64,000 nt of DNA, taken from contig CAUFRO010000001.1 in NCBI GenBank assembly GCA_959027945.1, positions 62,001 to 126,000 of the forward strand, written 5' to 3'. Below the pieces are notes generated by a model. That model did not search any database. It was not told where the DNA came from and saw only the letters and a list, made by a program, of their open reading frames with translations. This document shows, piece by piece, positions 1 to 8,595 of the stretch (positions within the stretch are counted from its first letter, which is position 1; each line of letters starts with the position of its first letter). The translations under genes were made by a program, and so were the position numbers. This DNA is from an uncultured Collinsella sp. (GTDB lineage: Bacteria > Actinomycetota > Coriobacteriia > Coriobacteriales > Coriobacteriaceae).

Positions 1-515
1 GTGCATGCGTACAGCAGTACGCGAAGCGCGTCGATCCCCGCGAGCGTTGGCACTGCCGCAACGGAGAGCGTAATCCAAAGCACGTCGGCAAGGCCGAAAA
101 GCAAAAGCCTGCTCGCCAACACTTGCACGCAGCTGAACCGGCACGAGTACTCCATCTCGCAGACGCGGGTCTCGAAGCTCTTGAATACCGATGGTGCCGC
201 TATGGCAACCGAGAGGGCCGATGCCGCCATGACGACGACGGGACTTCCCGAGCGCGGGCCGATCACGCCGACGAGAACGAGCATGCATGCCAGAAGCGCG
301 ATCTGGAGCATCCATGCCCAGGGACGCACGAACCGGACCTGGCTCGCGACGAACCGCCAGAGCGGGATGTAATCCGCCTCCCTCGCGCCTCCGCAGGCGC
401 GAGCCGCCTCTGCTTCCACGAGCAGCAAGGTGCGCTTGCGCGCCGAGGCATCGGGGGATGCCGCGTCGGCGGCGTAGTAGCTCCTCAGCGCATCCTTTAG
501 CTTCGAGTCATCCAT
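1..515 (-). CDS. Membrane protein downstream of ECF sigma factor (3' end outside window)
   Basis: An open frame runs from an ATG at 515 to the window edge (about 171 residues, no stop reached). The start overlaps the end of the sigma factor gene by 8 bases, so the two are probably translationally coupled. Residues 1-55 are soluble and rich in Ala and charged residues. Two hydrophobic stretches follow (about 66-108, broken by a short RSGS turn), then another around 130-165. Genes in this position often encode anti-sigma factors, but no zinc-binding HxxxCxxC motif is visible, so that role is only inferred from position. Family not recognised. Confidence 0.6.
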   Translation of the reverse strand, partial: MDDSKLKDALRSYYAADAASPDASARKRTLLLVEAEAARACGGAREADYIPLWRFVASQVRFVRPWAWMLQIALLACMLVLVGVIGPRSGSPVVVMAASALSVAIAAPSVFKSFETRVCEMEYSCRFSCVQVLASRLLLFGLADVLWITLSVAAVPTLAGIDALRVLLYAC

Positions 516-1044
516 TGCCTTCTCCCATCAGTTCCTTGAGCCTGCTGAGCGCGCGCCGCTCGATTCGATAGAGAGCGAACCTCGACTTCCCCGTCACGGC
601 GGAGATATCGGACATAGGCAGGTCCTGGCCGTAGCGAAGCTCGATGACCTCGCGCTCCTCTTCCGTAAGGCGGGCGAGGGCACCCGCCATGGTCAGCCGT
701 CCGTCCATGTCTGCATGCCGCACGTCAGGAATTGTCTGCACATCGTCCTCGTCCAAGGCACCAACCGGTCTCTGACCTCGGTAGAAGTCGGCACAGACAT
801 TGCGCGCGCAGGCGTAGAGATACGCAAGGGGCTTTCCATGCTCGGCGTATAGCGCATCGCTCCGCACGAGCCGAAGGAACACCTCCTGCGTCACGTCTTG
901 GGCATCCTCTTTCGAGGGGAGCCTTCGCGCGCAGTAGCGGTATACCTTGTCGTAGTGCTCCTCTGCGAAGCGCCCTACCAAAGAGTCGTTCTCGCGGCCT
1001 GGCGCGTCCGCCCTGCCGTTGCTGCCGTATGGAAAGCTATGCAT
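508..1044 (-). CDS. ECF-type RNA polymerase sigma factor
   Basis: This 178-residue protein directs RNA polymerase to alternative promoters. Region 2 lies near residues 27-95: it has the helical segment with YRYCARRL and SKEDAQDVTQEVFLRL, then the LAYLYACARN block. Region 4 lies near 120-175: TEEEREVIELRYGQDLPMSDIS followed by a helix-turn-helix. Length and order fit small extracytoplasmic-function sigma-70 factors. The start at 1044 is preceded by a GGAGGTGA-like ribosome site. The following membrane protein gene overlaps it and may encode its partner regulator. The controlled genes cannot be read from the sequence. Confidence 0.9.
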   Translation of the reverse strand: MHSFPYGSNGRADAPGRENDSLVGRFAEEHYDKVYRYCARRLPSKEDAQDVTQEVFLRLVRSDALYAEHGKPLAYLYACARNVCADFYRGQRPVGALDEDDVQTIPDVRHADMDGRLTMAGALARLTEEEREVIELRYGQDLPMSDISAVTGKSRFALYRIERRALSRLKELMGEGNG

Positions 1045-1433
1045 TCTCTTCCCTCACCTCCTATAGGGCATAACGTGGTTTGGCGCCGGGATGTGCGCGG
1101 AATTTTGATATTTACGTCCCATTTTGTATCCATGCGGCAGCCCTGTGAGTGGCGGGCATTTCACTGAATTCCAGCATGTCAGGGATGATGGCTGGGATAT
1201 TAATGGGGTTAGGGTGCATCCAGAGCTTATTGCATCGGGCGGCTTGAGCGTTTTCGGAGAAGAGATTGGGCGGTTTATGCGAGAGTATTTAAGAGGTGGC
1301 ACCGCTCATTAGAAAACCCTAACGTCAGACGAGTATCAGTCTGAGTGGTCTAGGTACAGAATTAAATTGATCTTAAAAGTCAATATTGACCTCAGAGGTC
1401 AATTGCAATATCCTTCTATCAAAGGAGGTGGCG
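1045..1433. other. Intergenic region upstream of higBA
   Basis: This 389-base gap between the divergent sigma factor gene and higBA is AT-richer than its surroundings near 1310-1420. The only clear structure is the palindrome pair at 1379-1402 (listed separately). A 62-codon frame at 1124-1312 has a protein-like C-terminal half but no ribosome site and is not called. Confidence 0.5.
1379..1402. promoter_or_regulatory. Candidate HigA operator
   Basis: Two overlapping dyads sit about 30-55 bases before higB: a perfect 12-mer GTCAATATTGAC (1379-1390) and TTGACCT-CAG-AGGTCAA (1386-1402, 7-base arms). HigA-type antitoxins autorepress by binding such palindromes near the promoter. Assignment to HigA is inferred from position. 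Confidence 0.5.
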
Positions 1434-1748
1434 ATGGATATCGAATATGCAAGCAAGTCGCTGGAGAAGAGCCTTAAGGATCAGAGGGCGATAACGAGGA
1501 ACTACGGCAAGATAGCCAAGAACCTCATTCATCGTCTTTCCGATCTGCGGGTTGCGAATGACCTTTCGCAGATTACCCATCTGCCGCCGCCGCGCAGGCA
1601 CAAGCTGACCGGCAACTTTGAGGGCTGTTGGGGAATCGACCTCAGCAAGAACATGAGACTGGTCATCCGTCCCGTCGGGGAGTTTGACCCGGATGACCTT
1701 ACGACGATCACCAGCGTCTGCATCGTGGATATTCAGGACTACCACTGA
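1434..1748 (+). CDS. higB: HigB-like toxin (RelE superfamily mRNA interferase)
   Basis: A 104-residue protein of the plasmid-maintenance killer (HigB) family. It begins MDIEYASKSLEKSL, has the conserved KLTGNFEGCWGIDLSKNMRLVI core and ends in the family-typical VDIQDYH. Relatives cleave mRNA on the ribosome and are neutralised by HigA. The ATG at 1434 is chosen because a near-perfect AAAGGAGGTG lies 3 bases before it; an upstream in-frame start would run through the palindromic operator. Toxin comes before antitoxin, as is usual for hig loci, and higA starts 22 bases after its stop. Confidence 0.9.
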   Translation: MDIEYASKSLEKSLKDQRAITRNYGKIAKNLIHRLSDLRVANDLSQITHLPPPRRHKLTGNFEGCWGIDLSKNMRLVIRPVGEFDPDDLTTITSVCIVDIQDYH

Positions 1749-1770
1749 GCTAGGAGAGGAGAAGATAGCT

Positions 1771-2823
1771 ATGAGTGATTTCATCGTCGCGCCCGGCGAG
1801 ATCATCAAGGAATACCTTGATGCGCGCGGTTTGACCCAAAAGGAAGTTTCGAAGCGTACCGGCGTGAGCGAGCGCCACCTCTCCCAGCTTCTGAACGGGA
1901 AGACCAGGCTTACCGAGGACATGGCGCTGAAGCTTGAGAAGGTCATGCCCGACGTTCCCGCGAGTTTTTGGCTTAACTATGAGGTCAAGTATCAGGAGTA
2001 CCTTGCCCGCGAACGCGAGGAGGCGCATCTGGAGGAGCTTGACCTTAAGGAGATCGCCAAGAGGTTTCATTTCAAGGAGGTCTTTCCGCGAACGAGCATG
2101 TCTTTGGTTGAGCAAGCTGCGGCTATGCTGAAGATTCTGGGCGTTTCGGATTTTGACCGCTACATGACTGCAATTCCCGGCGGGATGGAGTTCATGCAGG
2201 ATGGTGGCAATTCGGAGGCTGTTGCCGTTTGGCTCGGGCTCTGCAAAGAGGAGATTGAGACTCAGAATAAGGATTTAAGCGATACTCAATACTCTAGAGA
2301 GCTGCTTGAGTCGTCGCTTGGTCGTTTGAAGAAGATTGCCCTGAATCCAGATGTAAACGGTTCTATCAAGAGCGCACGCAAGCTTCTGAACAGGTGTGGA
2401 GTTTACCTAGTTGAGCATGAAGCTATCTCGAACGCTAAAGTACGTGGCGTGTTGACAACCTACTTGGGTCATCCTGCTATTTTCATCAGCAAGCGATACA
2501 AGACTCATGATCATGTCTGGTTTACGGTCGTGCATGAGCTTGCACACCTCTTGTTTCATTACGACCCCAAGCAGCAAATCGTGTCGATGGAAGAACTTGC
2601 AAGCGAAGAGCATAAGGACGAAGAGGCCAATGCGTTCGCAAGGCGTTTCTTCGTAGACCTGGACGAGTATGAGAGCTTTGTTGCAGCCGGTCATTTTACT
2701 GAGGGAAGAATCAGGGAATTCTCGTCCAGCCAGAGGGTGGATCCGGGTATTACGGTCGGCTTTCTTCAGCATGATGGATGCATCGGGTTTGACGCTTTCT
2801 CTAATCTTAAGTCCGCTTGTTAG
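1771..2823 (+). CDS. higA: HigA-like antitoxin fused to ImmA/IrrE metallopeptidase domain
   Basis: This 350-residue protein has two parts. Residues about 1-85 form an XRE/HigA helix-turn-helix (GLTQKEVSKRTGVSERHLSQLLNG) that should bind the operator and neutralise HigB. Near residue 250 is HELAHLLFH, a zinc HExxH motif of the ImmA/IrrE (COG2856) type, with an EANAFARRF helix behind it that fits the family's distal metal ligand. Plain HigA proteins are about 100 residues, so this is the long peptidase-containing form. The ATG at 1771 follows a GGAGAGGAG tract, though with a longer gap than usual. The next gene starts 13 bases after the stop, suggesting one operon. Confidence 0.9.
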   Translation: MSDFIVAPGEIIKEYLDARGLTQKEVSKRTGVSERHLSQLLNGKTRLTEDMALKLEKVMPDVPASFWLNYEVKYQEYLAREREEAHLEELDLKEIAKRFHFKEVFPRTSMSLVEQAAAMLKILGVSDFDRYMTAIPGGMEFMQDGGNSEAVAVWLGLCKEEIETQNKDLSDTQYSRELLESSLGRLKKIALNPDVNGSIKSARKLLNRCGVYLVEHEAISNAKVRGVLTTYLGHPAIFISKRYKTHDHVWFTVVHELAHLLFHYDPKQQIVSMEELASEEHKDEEANAFARRFFVDLDEYESFVAAGHFTEGRIREFSSSQRVDPGITVGFLQHDGCIGFDAFSNLKSAC

Positions 2824-2836
2824 TAGGTGACGCCCC

Positions 2837-3979
2837 ATGTATGTCCTCACACTAAAGAATCGCCTAAATGAGTTCAGGGCCGTACAAAGGCTGCGGGAGC
2901 TCGGACTTTTAGACGAAGGGCTTCTGCCTTTGGTCGAGGTGGTTAAGAAGGACGTTGCCTTTGATAAGCTGGTCGATCCCTCAACGGGTGAGTACGTCAA
3001 GGTCAACAAGCCATATAAAAGTGGAAAGAGCAAAGGTCAGCCCCGTATGTGCACGGTAGATGATCTTGAGACTGAGCGCGATGTCACCTTGGATAACATT
3101 AGTGATGCCTTTGCCGGTAAAAAGGTGTTGGTCGACTTCTTCCGCTGCTATATGCCCAAATACAAAGGCGCCGACCCCTCAAAATGCAAGCTTGTTCTTA
3201 AAATGAGCAACGACTTGGCGTTTTACGAGGAGGCGGTTAAGCGGCTTGCCGACTATCGAGATCTCATCCCGGTCATCTCGGTGATTGACGAGCTGTCCAA
3301 CCTCTCACCAAAATCCTTGGAAGCTTTGATTTTGGAGCTAAGGAAGACTTCTTCAAATAAACCAGTCGCCATCCGGATATCGACATATGAGGGGTACGAG
3401 CACATCTTGTCTGACCTTTTGGGGCCGGATGACTACTTGATTTACGACATCAACGAGACCCCGCCCGCTTCTCGTATCGAAGAGTTTGACGAGTTGGCTG
3501 ACCTTCATATTGCGGCGCACTCTGTCCTACTGTGTTCGCCGCGCAAACGCGATGACGGGAACAAGGTGTACGAAGATGGCTGTTTCATCGACAATAGCCA
3601 CATTCGTGACTTTTCCGAATATGGTTTCGAAGGCGTCGGCGACTATGCCGGGCTTCGTGATTCCTTACCGCCCCGTCCGGGCGCGGGGGCCACTGGACGT
3701 GCTCTTGCCCTTTTTTATGACGGTTCATCAAATACCTTCAAAAGGTATATCAATCCAGACGTGAAGAAAGGCCAATCCGGCTACGACGATGTCGTAAAAC
3801 AGATACTTGCAGACAGGGGCGAGCTGGAAAGACGTGCTGGCGAATGCGCCGTACTGTCTGAAATAGCTGATCATGCCGCAGCCGGAAACTATGGCGGTTG
3901 GCAGACTTGGATTGTGTACACCGTTGTTCGCTACGTGCAGCAGCTCTACCTCGCCCACGGTAACAGCTACAACCTCTAG
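2837..3979 (+). CDS. sce7725 family protein
   Basis: A 380-residue protein. The N-terminus (MYVLTLKNRLNEFRAVQRL, then LLPLVEVVKK) and the later IPVISVIDE and PVAIRIS strands match the sce7725 family as I remember it: an uncharacterised beta-rich or barrel-like protein typically found next to sce7726 genes. It lies 13 bases behind higA and probably shares its transcript. Its stop codon overlaps that of the convergent sce7726 gene in a CTAG. Biochemical function is unknown. The family's patchy occurrence in accessory DNA suggests defence or a mobile-element role, which is inference. Confidence 0.75.
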   Translation: MYVLTLKNRLNEFRAVQRLRELGLLDEGLLPLVEVVKKDVAFDKLVDPSTGEYVKVNKPYKSGKSKGQPRMCTVDDLETERDVTLDNISDAFAGKKVLVDFFRCYMPKYKGADPSKCKLVLKMSNDLAFYEEAVKRLADYRDLIPVISVIDELSNLSPKSLEALILELRKTSSNKPVAIRISTYEGYEHILSDLLGPDDYLIYDINETPPASRIEEFDELADLHIAAHSVLLCSPRKRDDGNKVYEDGCFIDNSHIRDFSEYGFEGVGDYAGLRDSLPPRPGAGATGRALALFYDGSSNTFKRYINPDVKKGQSGYDDVVKQILADRGELERRAGECAVLSEIADHAAAGNYGGWQTWIVYTVVRYVQQLYLAHGNSYNL

Positions 3980-4797
3980 TACACAATCTCCGGCTCTAGT
4001 CTGTTGCGGTAGAACCATTCGTAGTCAATACCGAAGACCTGCGGCTTTACTTTGCAGAAGTGCTCCCAGTAGGCACCGTAGCGTTGCTTGAGATAGGCCT
4101 TAAACAGCCGATTGATTTTGGCTTGGCTGTTCTCGGCAAGACACTCTTGAATGATGGCGGGCTTTGACATGCCCCCGCCGTCGATGCCGAAGGTCTCGCA
4201 GAGGGCGCGCTTGGGCATGACCGCGAGCTGCTTTTCGGAGTCCAGGTTGGTGCTTTTGATGGCTTTGCGCTGTGCCTTGAAGTGATAGGAGCCGTCCCTT
4301 GCGTCCTGGCTGTAGGAGTAAATCCCACAGGCCTCGGGGACGTAGCTTGGCAGTTCTTGCCAACGCTTGTCGGACGTCACGACGTAGACGGTCTCGAACA
4401 CGTCGAAGTAGTCGCTCAACTGGCCCTCGAGACGATCGAACGTGTCGAGGTCGGTCTTGATCTCGTAGGCGGCGCTGTGGCCGTTGACCTTACACATGTC
4501 CACGCGGCTGTTGCCGATGGGAAGCTCGAAGATGGAGATGTTCGCGGGGCTCAGCGGAAAGAGGACCCTATCGATGAAATTGGCCTTGATGGTGGCTTCG
4601 TTCGGGTAATAACCCATCACCAAGTCGTTGATGGTCCTTCGGGCCGCGTATTTGGAGTCGAGCGCGGGGGCGAAGTCGCCGAGGACGTCTTGGATGATGG
4701 AGATGAGCTTGGATTCGGAGAGAACAGTCGAGTATGAATCGTAGAGCCGCTTTGCAGTCTCCCTCAACTCTATGTCATCAAGTAGCATGGTCTCCAT
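3976..4797 (-). CDS. sce7726 family protein
   Basis: A 273-residue protein. The diagnostic stretch IGNSRVDMCKVNGHSAAYEIKTDLDTFDRLEGQL carries a D-(x)n-E-x-K arrangement (RVDM then YEIK) like a PD-(D/E)XK nuclease core. It is followed by a VYVVTSDKRW strand and the CGIYSY segment typical of sce7726 proteins. Nuclease activity is inferred from this motif only. The start at 4797 follows GGAGGTAACG; a longer frame upstream lacks a ribosome site. It is convergent to the sce7725 gene with shared stop bases, whereas the two are more usually described side by side on one strand. Confidence 0.75.
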   Translation of the reverse strand: METMLLDDIELRETAKRLYDSYSTVLSESKLISIIQDVLGDFAPALDSKYAARRTINDLVMGYYPNEATIKANFIDRVLFPLSPANISIFELPIGNSRVDMCKVNGHSAAYEIKTDLDTFDRLEGQLSDYFDVFETVYVVTSDKRWQELPSYVPEACGIYSYSQDARDGSYHFKAQRKAIKSTNLDSEKQLAVMPKRALCETFGIDGGGMSKPAIIQECLAENSQAKINRLFKAYLKQRYGAYWEHFCKVKPQVFGIDYEWFYRNRLEPEIVY

Positions 4798-5006
4798 CGT
4801 TACCTCCGATGGGAATTTTACCATGATGGCCCAAAAACGCTTCTTAAGTTCGGTGTGTGTAACCCAGTGGGACGTATTTCTTCGGGCACTGCCGCCTTGC
4901 GGCTCCGATGCGCGGTTGACTTTTTGACGCCCGCCTAGGCTGCTCTTGATGAGTAACCAGGCGGGCATCTTGTTGTGCTTGCCGTACGAGCGGAAAGGCG
5001 GTTCTC

Positions 5007-5462
5007 GTGAAGGAGGGCTCGAATGGCGGGCAAGCGGACGAGGCGCAGCAGCAAGAGGCGGGCTCGGAAGACGCGCAGGAGCAAGGGGAAGTGACGGCCC
5101 TGGGCGGAGCCGGCGACGACTACCAGGCGATGCTTGCGAAGCGGGACGAGCGGATCGCGGAGTTTGAGGCACAGGTGGCCGATGCCTCCGCTTCCAAGGA
5201 GGCTGCCGAGGCGCTTCGCGGTGAGATCGAGGCGGTGAAGACCGCCGCTACGGACGAGCGCGTGGAGTACGAGCTGCGCCTCGTGGGCGCTCGCAGCGTA
5301 ACGGCGGCCAAGGCTCTGCTCGCGGATCACGGCGGCGACGTGGTGGCGCTCAAGGTGTCGCGCCACGTGGGCGACGGCGTGGAGAGCGGGCCAACGCCGG
5401 CGGCCCGCGCCGTGCTGGCGGAGCTTAGCGGCGCGGGGATCGCATTCTGCGGGGTGGCGTGA
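5007..5462 (+). pseudogene. Remnant of phage scaffold/minor structural protein
   Basis: The frame encodes an acidic, Gln/Glu-rich start, a coiled-coil segment (KRDERIAEFEAQVADA … KEAAEALRGEIEAVK) and the ELRLVGARSVTAAKALLADHGGDV block typical of phage scaffold proteins in coriobacterial genomes. The usual C-terminal domain is missing. The only in-frame start is a GTG without a proper ribosome site. A perfect AAGGAGGG lies six bases before an ATG at 5023 in another frame that stops after 23 codons, consistent with a small indel having broken the gene near its start. No other phage genes surround it. Confidence 0.55.
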
Positions 5463-5751
5463 TGCCGGGGCGGCGCCGATGCGGCGGTCGCTTCTGCCGG
5501 ACGCGATGAGCGTGCGGGTGCCGTTGGAGGACGGGTTCATACGGCTCGGCGCGGGTCGTAAGGCGCGTGCGTCCCATGTAATGGGGGAAACCGCAGCCAG
5601 CGATGCTTGGTGTGTGGCGGATATGCGAGGGGGTGGCAGGCGGAAAGGGAGCTTATTCACTTTCCCAAACCGCTCTGGTCATTTGAACGAGGCGCGATCT
5701 CTTTGAGCTTCTTGGGAGTCGGGGGCGCAGGTTCAGTGCGACAGAGCTGAT

Positions 5752-5994
5752 ATGTGCTCACGTTCCGCGCAAAGTTGCCGGATTGTCGATATGAGGAGAA
5801 TGCCAGACGGGCTTATCGAGGAAACCGGCCTGCTATACGTCGGCGTCACTCGCGCTCGAAAGGCGGTATATGCCTCCGCCTCGATGCAACGCAGGACAAA
5901 GTTGGGGGACTATCAGGCCACCTGTCCCTCTTGTCTAATGCCTATTCCGGGTATTGCGCCTGTGAGCTGGGCGGTGATGGATACGGAGAGCTGA
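5752..5994 (+). pseudogene. Remnant of UvrD/PcrA-like helicase C-terminus
   Basis: Within this frame the segment IEETGLLYVGVTRARKAVYASAS is a clear helicase motif VI of the UvrD/RecB superfamily (compare the family pattern EExRLxYVxxTRAR). Nothing upstream encodes the other helicase motifs, and the tail after the motif looks unrelated. It is therefore a short relic of a larger gene. With the scaffold fragment before it, it marks 5.0-6.0 kb as decayed accessory DNA. Confidence 0.5.
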
Positions 5995-6332
5995 CTTCTG
6001 GTGCTACGAGACGTGTCTGCTATGGCCGTGAGAGCCGGTCAGTGTTCCATATCGGGTCCAAAAAGTAAGAAAAATGCGGCTGAAGGTACAGGTACCCGCA
6101 GCCGCTAAAAGCCCTAGGGCTTTTCACAATGATTGAAGTATGCCCGATTGAGGCGGACGGGGGAAGCGCTTGGAAAGCGCGGACCATCCATCAGAGGAGT
6201 TCGGATGAAGTTGATATTCATGGCGGCCGACGGGAATCCAAGGTGCGCCATGCTTCTTATGTGCAGCAAAGCTAATGCTGCTAAAATACAAAGCGCTCAT
6301 GTAGTTTAAACGCACGACGATAAGGAGCACCA
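5995..6332. other. Gap between accessory block and ftsE
   Basis: 338 bases with no convincing gene. It holds the hairpins at 6076-6124 (listed) and an AT-rich TAAAATAC near 6283 that could be the -10 of an ftsE promoter; no convincing -35 was found. Confidence 0.4.
6076..6124. terminator. Hairpin pair, likely terminator(s)
   Basis: GCGGCTG (6076-6082) pairs with CAGCCGC (6099-6105); on the minus strand it is followed by ATTTTTCTTAC. Next to it AAAAGCCCTAGGGCTTTT (6107-6124) is a perfect palindrome ending in T on both strands. Together they isolate the accessory block from ftsE. Confidence 0.6.
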
Positions 6333-7553
6333 GTGGGTAACCACTTCCGTACCTCCGGTGCGGGCGATGATGCCCCCAAGACGCAGCCAGGCGTCCAGGG
6401 CAGTCGTTTCGCCACTCCGGATTCAGAGGGCCAGCATGTCGATCAGGCCCCCGTTCAGCCGGCAGATCAGGCACAGCCGGCGTCAGATCCCTTTGCCTAC
6501 AATCCCACCAATGATGTCGAGCTTTCCGAGGCCGCGGGTTTTGAGCCCGTGCAGAAGGTGACCGCTCGCGTGGCTCAGCCTCAGACAGATGCCGCCGCAC
6601 CGCAGCCTGCCATGGCCGGCATCCCCGACCCTATGGCTCCTGCGACGCCCGCGCCGCAGCCCGCGCAGTCCGGCCTTTTTGCCGCTATTCCCGACCCCAC
6701 GCAGCCCGCTGCGCCGGTGGTCGAGCGCGATCAGGCCGCCGAGGTCGCAAGTCTCGACAACGCGCTCAACAACCCCGATTTTACGTCGGTGTTCGCGCCC
6801 ATCGACCCGCAGGCGAGCCGCAAGAAGATGGCCAAGCAGGCCGGTGTCGAGCCCGTCATCCTTATGGAGCATGTCACCAAGATCTATCCGGCACAGCCCA
6901 ACAAGCCTGCACTCGACGACATCAACATCGAGATCTATCCGGGCGAGTTCGTCTTCCTGGTCGGTCACTCCGGCTCGGGTAAGACCACGCTGCTGTCGAC
7001 GCTCAACCGCGACGTCAAGCCGACGAGCGGCCGCATCCTGGTTGCCGGTCAGGACCTCATGAAGATCAAGAACCGCAAGGTTCCGTTCCTGCGCCGTCAG
7101 ATTGGCGCCGTGTTCCAGGACTTTAAGCTTCTGCCGCAAAAGACCGCCTACGAAAACGTGGCGTTTGCCCTGCAGTGCATCGGCAAGCCCAAGGGCGTCA
7201 TTCGCAGCCAGGTGCCCGAGGTCCTGCGTCTGGTCGGTCTGGCCGATCAGATGGACTCTTTGCCCGACCAGCTTTCCGGTGGCGAGCAGCAGCGCGTTGC
7301 CGTCGCCCGCGCTATGGTCAACCGCCCGCCGCTGTTGATCTGCGACGAGCCGACGGGCAATCTCGACCCGGCGATTTCGCTGGGCATCATGAAGCTGCTC
7401 GAGCGCATTAACCGCACCGGCACGACCGTGATCGTGGCTACGCACGACCGCGAGATGGTCGATAGCATGCACCGTCGCGTGATCGCCCTCGAGGGCGGCC
7501 ACGTTATCCGCGACCAGGAGAGAGGAGGTTACGGCAACTATGGCACCAACTAA
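6333..7553 (+). CDS. ftsE: Cell division ATP-binding protein FtsE with long N-terminal extension
   Basis: FtsE is the ATPase of the FtsEX complex, which couples divisome assembly to activation of peptidoglycan hydrolases. The ABC domain starts near residue 175 (VILMEHVTKIYPAQ) with Walker A GHSGSGKTT, Q-loop VFQDFKLLP, signature LSGGEQQR, Walker B LLICDEPTGNLD and H-loop ATHD. The first 170 residues are a Pro/Ala/Gln-rich, probably disordered extension absent from ordinary FtsE (about 220-230 residues). The GTG at 6333 is preceded by AAGGAG at proper distance, so the extension appears to be translated. It overlaps ftsX by 14 bases. Confidence 0.95.
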   Translation: MGNHFRTSGAGDDAPKTQPGVQGSRFATPDSEGQHVDQAPVQPADQAQPASDPFAYNPTNDVELSEAAGFEPVQKVTARVAQPQTDAAAPQPAMAGIPDPMAPATPAPQPAQSGLFAAIPDPTQPAAPVVERDQAAEVASLDNALNNPDFTSVFAPIDPQASRKKMAKQAGVEPVILMEHVTKIYPAQPNKPALDDINIEIYPGEFVFLVGHSGSGKTTLLSTLNRDVKPTSGRILVAGQDLMKIKNRKVPFLRRQIGAVFQDFKLLPQKTAYENVAFALQCIGKPKGVIRSQVPEVLRLVGLADQMDSLPDQLSGGEQQRVAVARAMVNRPPLLICDEPTGNLDPAISLGIMKLLERINRTGTTVIVATHDREMVDSMHRRVIALEGGHVIRDQERGGYGNYGTN

Positions 7554-8460
7554 CGTGGGCTACTCCTTCAAGGAGGCAATCAGCCACTTCTTCCGTAACT
7601 GGACCACCTCGCTCGGCGCCGTCATCACGATTTTCCTTTCGCTGTTTATCATCGGCCTCTTCATCATGGGCTCCGCGATGCTGAACTCCGTGATCGGCAC
7701 CGTCGAGGATCAGGTTGTCATCAACGCGTTCATCAGCGATGACGCCGATCAGGCCGATGTTCAGGCTTTTGAGGCCGAGCTCAAGACGTGGAGTAACGTC
7801 AAGTCCGTGACCTACAAGGACAAGGACGACGCGCTGGCCGAGTATACGAGCAAGATGTCGGGCAACGCCGACGCCACCATGAGCGCGCTCGATGGCCAGA
7901 ACCCGCTGCCGGCTTCGTTTGCAATTGAGATGGACGATTCGTCCAAGGTCGAGAGCACGGCAGAGAAGCTCAAGAAGGACGCCGATTTCCAGAAGATCGC
8001 AGATGATGGCGACGTCAACGCGAGCGTGCTGTACGGCCAAGAGGAAGTGAGCCGCCTGTTCCAGGTGACCAACTACATCCGCATTGCTGCCGTGGTACTC
8101 GTCGGCCTGCTGACCTTTATCGCGTTCATCTTTATCAACAACACGATTCGCCTGTCCATCACGGCGCGTCGTCGCGAGATCGCGATTATGCGACTGGTCG
8201 GCGCCAGCAACGGCTTCATTCGCGGCCCGTTTATCACCGAGGGTGTGCTGCAGGCCATTTTGGGCTCGCTGCTTTCCATCGGCGTGCTGGAGCTGCTGCG
8301 CAACCTGATGATTCCGCGTCTGCAGGAGAGCATCGGCTGGATGTCGTTTGCCCTGCCGATGCAGTACTACCTGGTGACCTATGCTGCGCTGATCCTGGTC
8401 GGCGTGATTATCGGTCTCTTTGGTTCTGCCATCGCCATGCGCCGCTACCTGCGCGTGTAG
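7540..8460 (+). CDS. ftsX: Cell division protein FtsX
   Basis: The 306-residue membrane partner of FtsE. It has a first transmembrane helix at about residues 25-50 (GAVITIFLSLFIIGLFIM) and a large extracellular domain (about 55-175) that should contact hydrolase regulators. Three more transmembrane segments (about 180-300) carry the permease-like ITARRREIAIMRLVGAS coupling region. Four helices and the length fit FtsX. The start lies inside ftsE, with AGAGAGGAGG as ribosome site, implying coupled synthesis. Confidence 0.95.
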   Translation: MAPTNVGYSFKEAISHFFRNWTTSLGAVITIFLSLFIIGLFIMGSAMLNSVIGTVEDQVVINAFISDDADQADVQAFEAELKTWSNVKSVTYKDKDDALAEYTSKMSGNADATMSALDGQNPLPASFAIEMDDSSKVESTAEKLKKDADFQKIADDGDVNASVLYGQEEVSRLFQVTNYIRIAAVVLVGLLTFIAFIFINNTIRLSITARRREIAIMRLVGASNGFIRGPFITEGVLQAILGSLLSIGVLELLRNLMIPRLQESIGWMSFALPMQYYLVTYAALILVGVIIGLFGSAIAMRRYLRV

Positions 8461-8485
8461 GCATGCCTGGAATTCATTCCTTCCA

Positions 8486-8519
8486 ACGGGTCGTCTCTCT
8501 TGGGGCGGCCCGTTTTTTG
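8486..8519 (+). terminator. Rho-independent terminator of ftsEX
   Basis: ACGGGTCG (8486-8493) pairs with CGGCCCGT (8506-8513, one G-U pair), followed by a run of six T. Confidence 0.85.
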
Positions 8520-8595
8520 ATGCCTATGCGACGGCAGGATCGCGAATCATTTGGGTAGACTCTTTGGAGTCCGCAATCGATAGTAAGGAGGCGCC

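Noticed and set aside
1124..1312. 62-codon frame before higB
   Set aside because: C-terminal half looks protein-like, but there is no ribosome site and no recognised family.
4929..4966. GCCCGCCT/AGGCGGGC dyad as a terminator
   Set aside because: Loop is 22 bases and neither strand has a T run after the stem.
5023..5094. 23-residue very basic peptide with a strong ribosome site
   Set aside because: Best explained as the original start of the broken phage scaffold gene read out of frame; Arg/Lys richness follows from the frame shift of GC-rich sequence.
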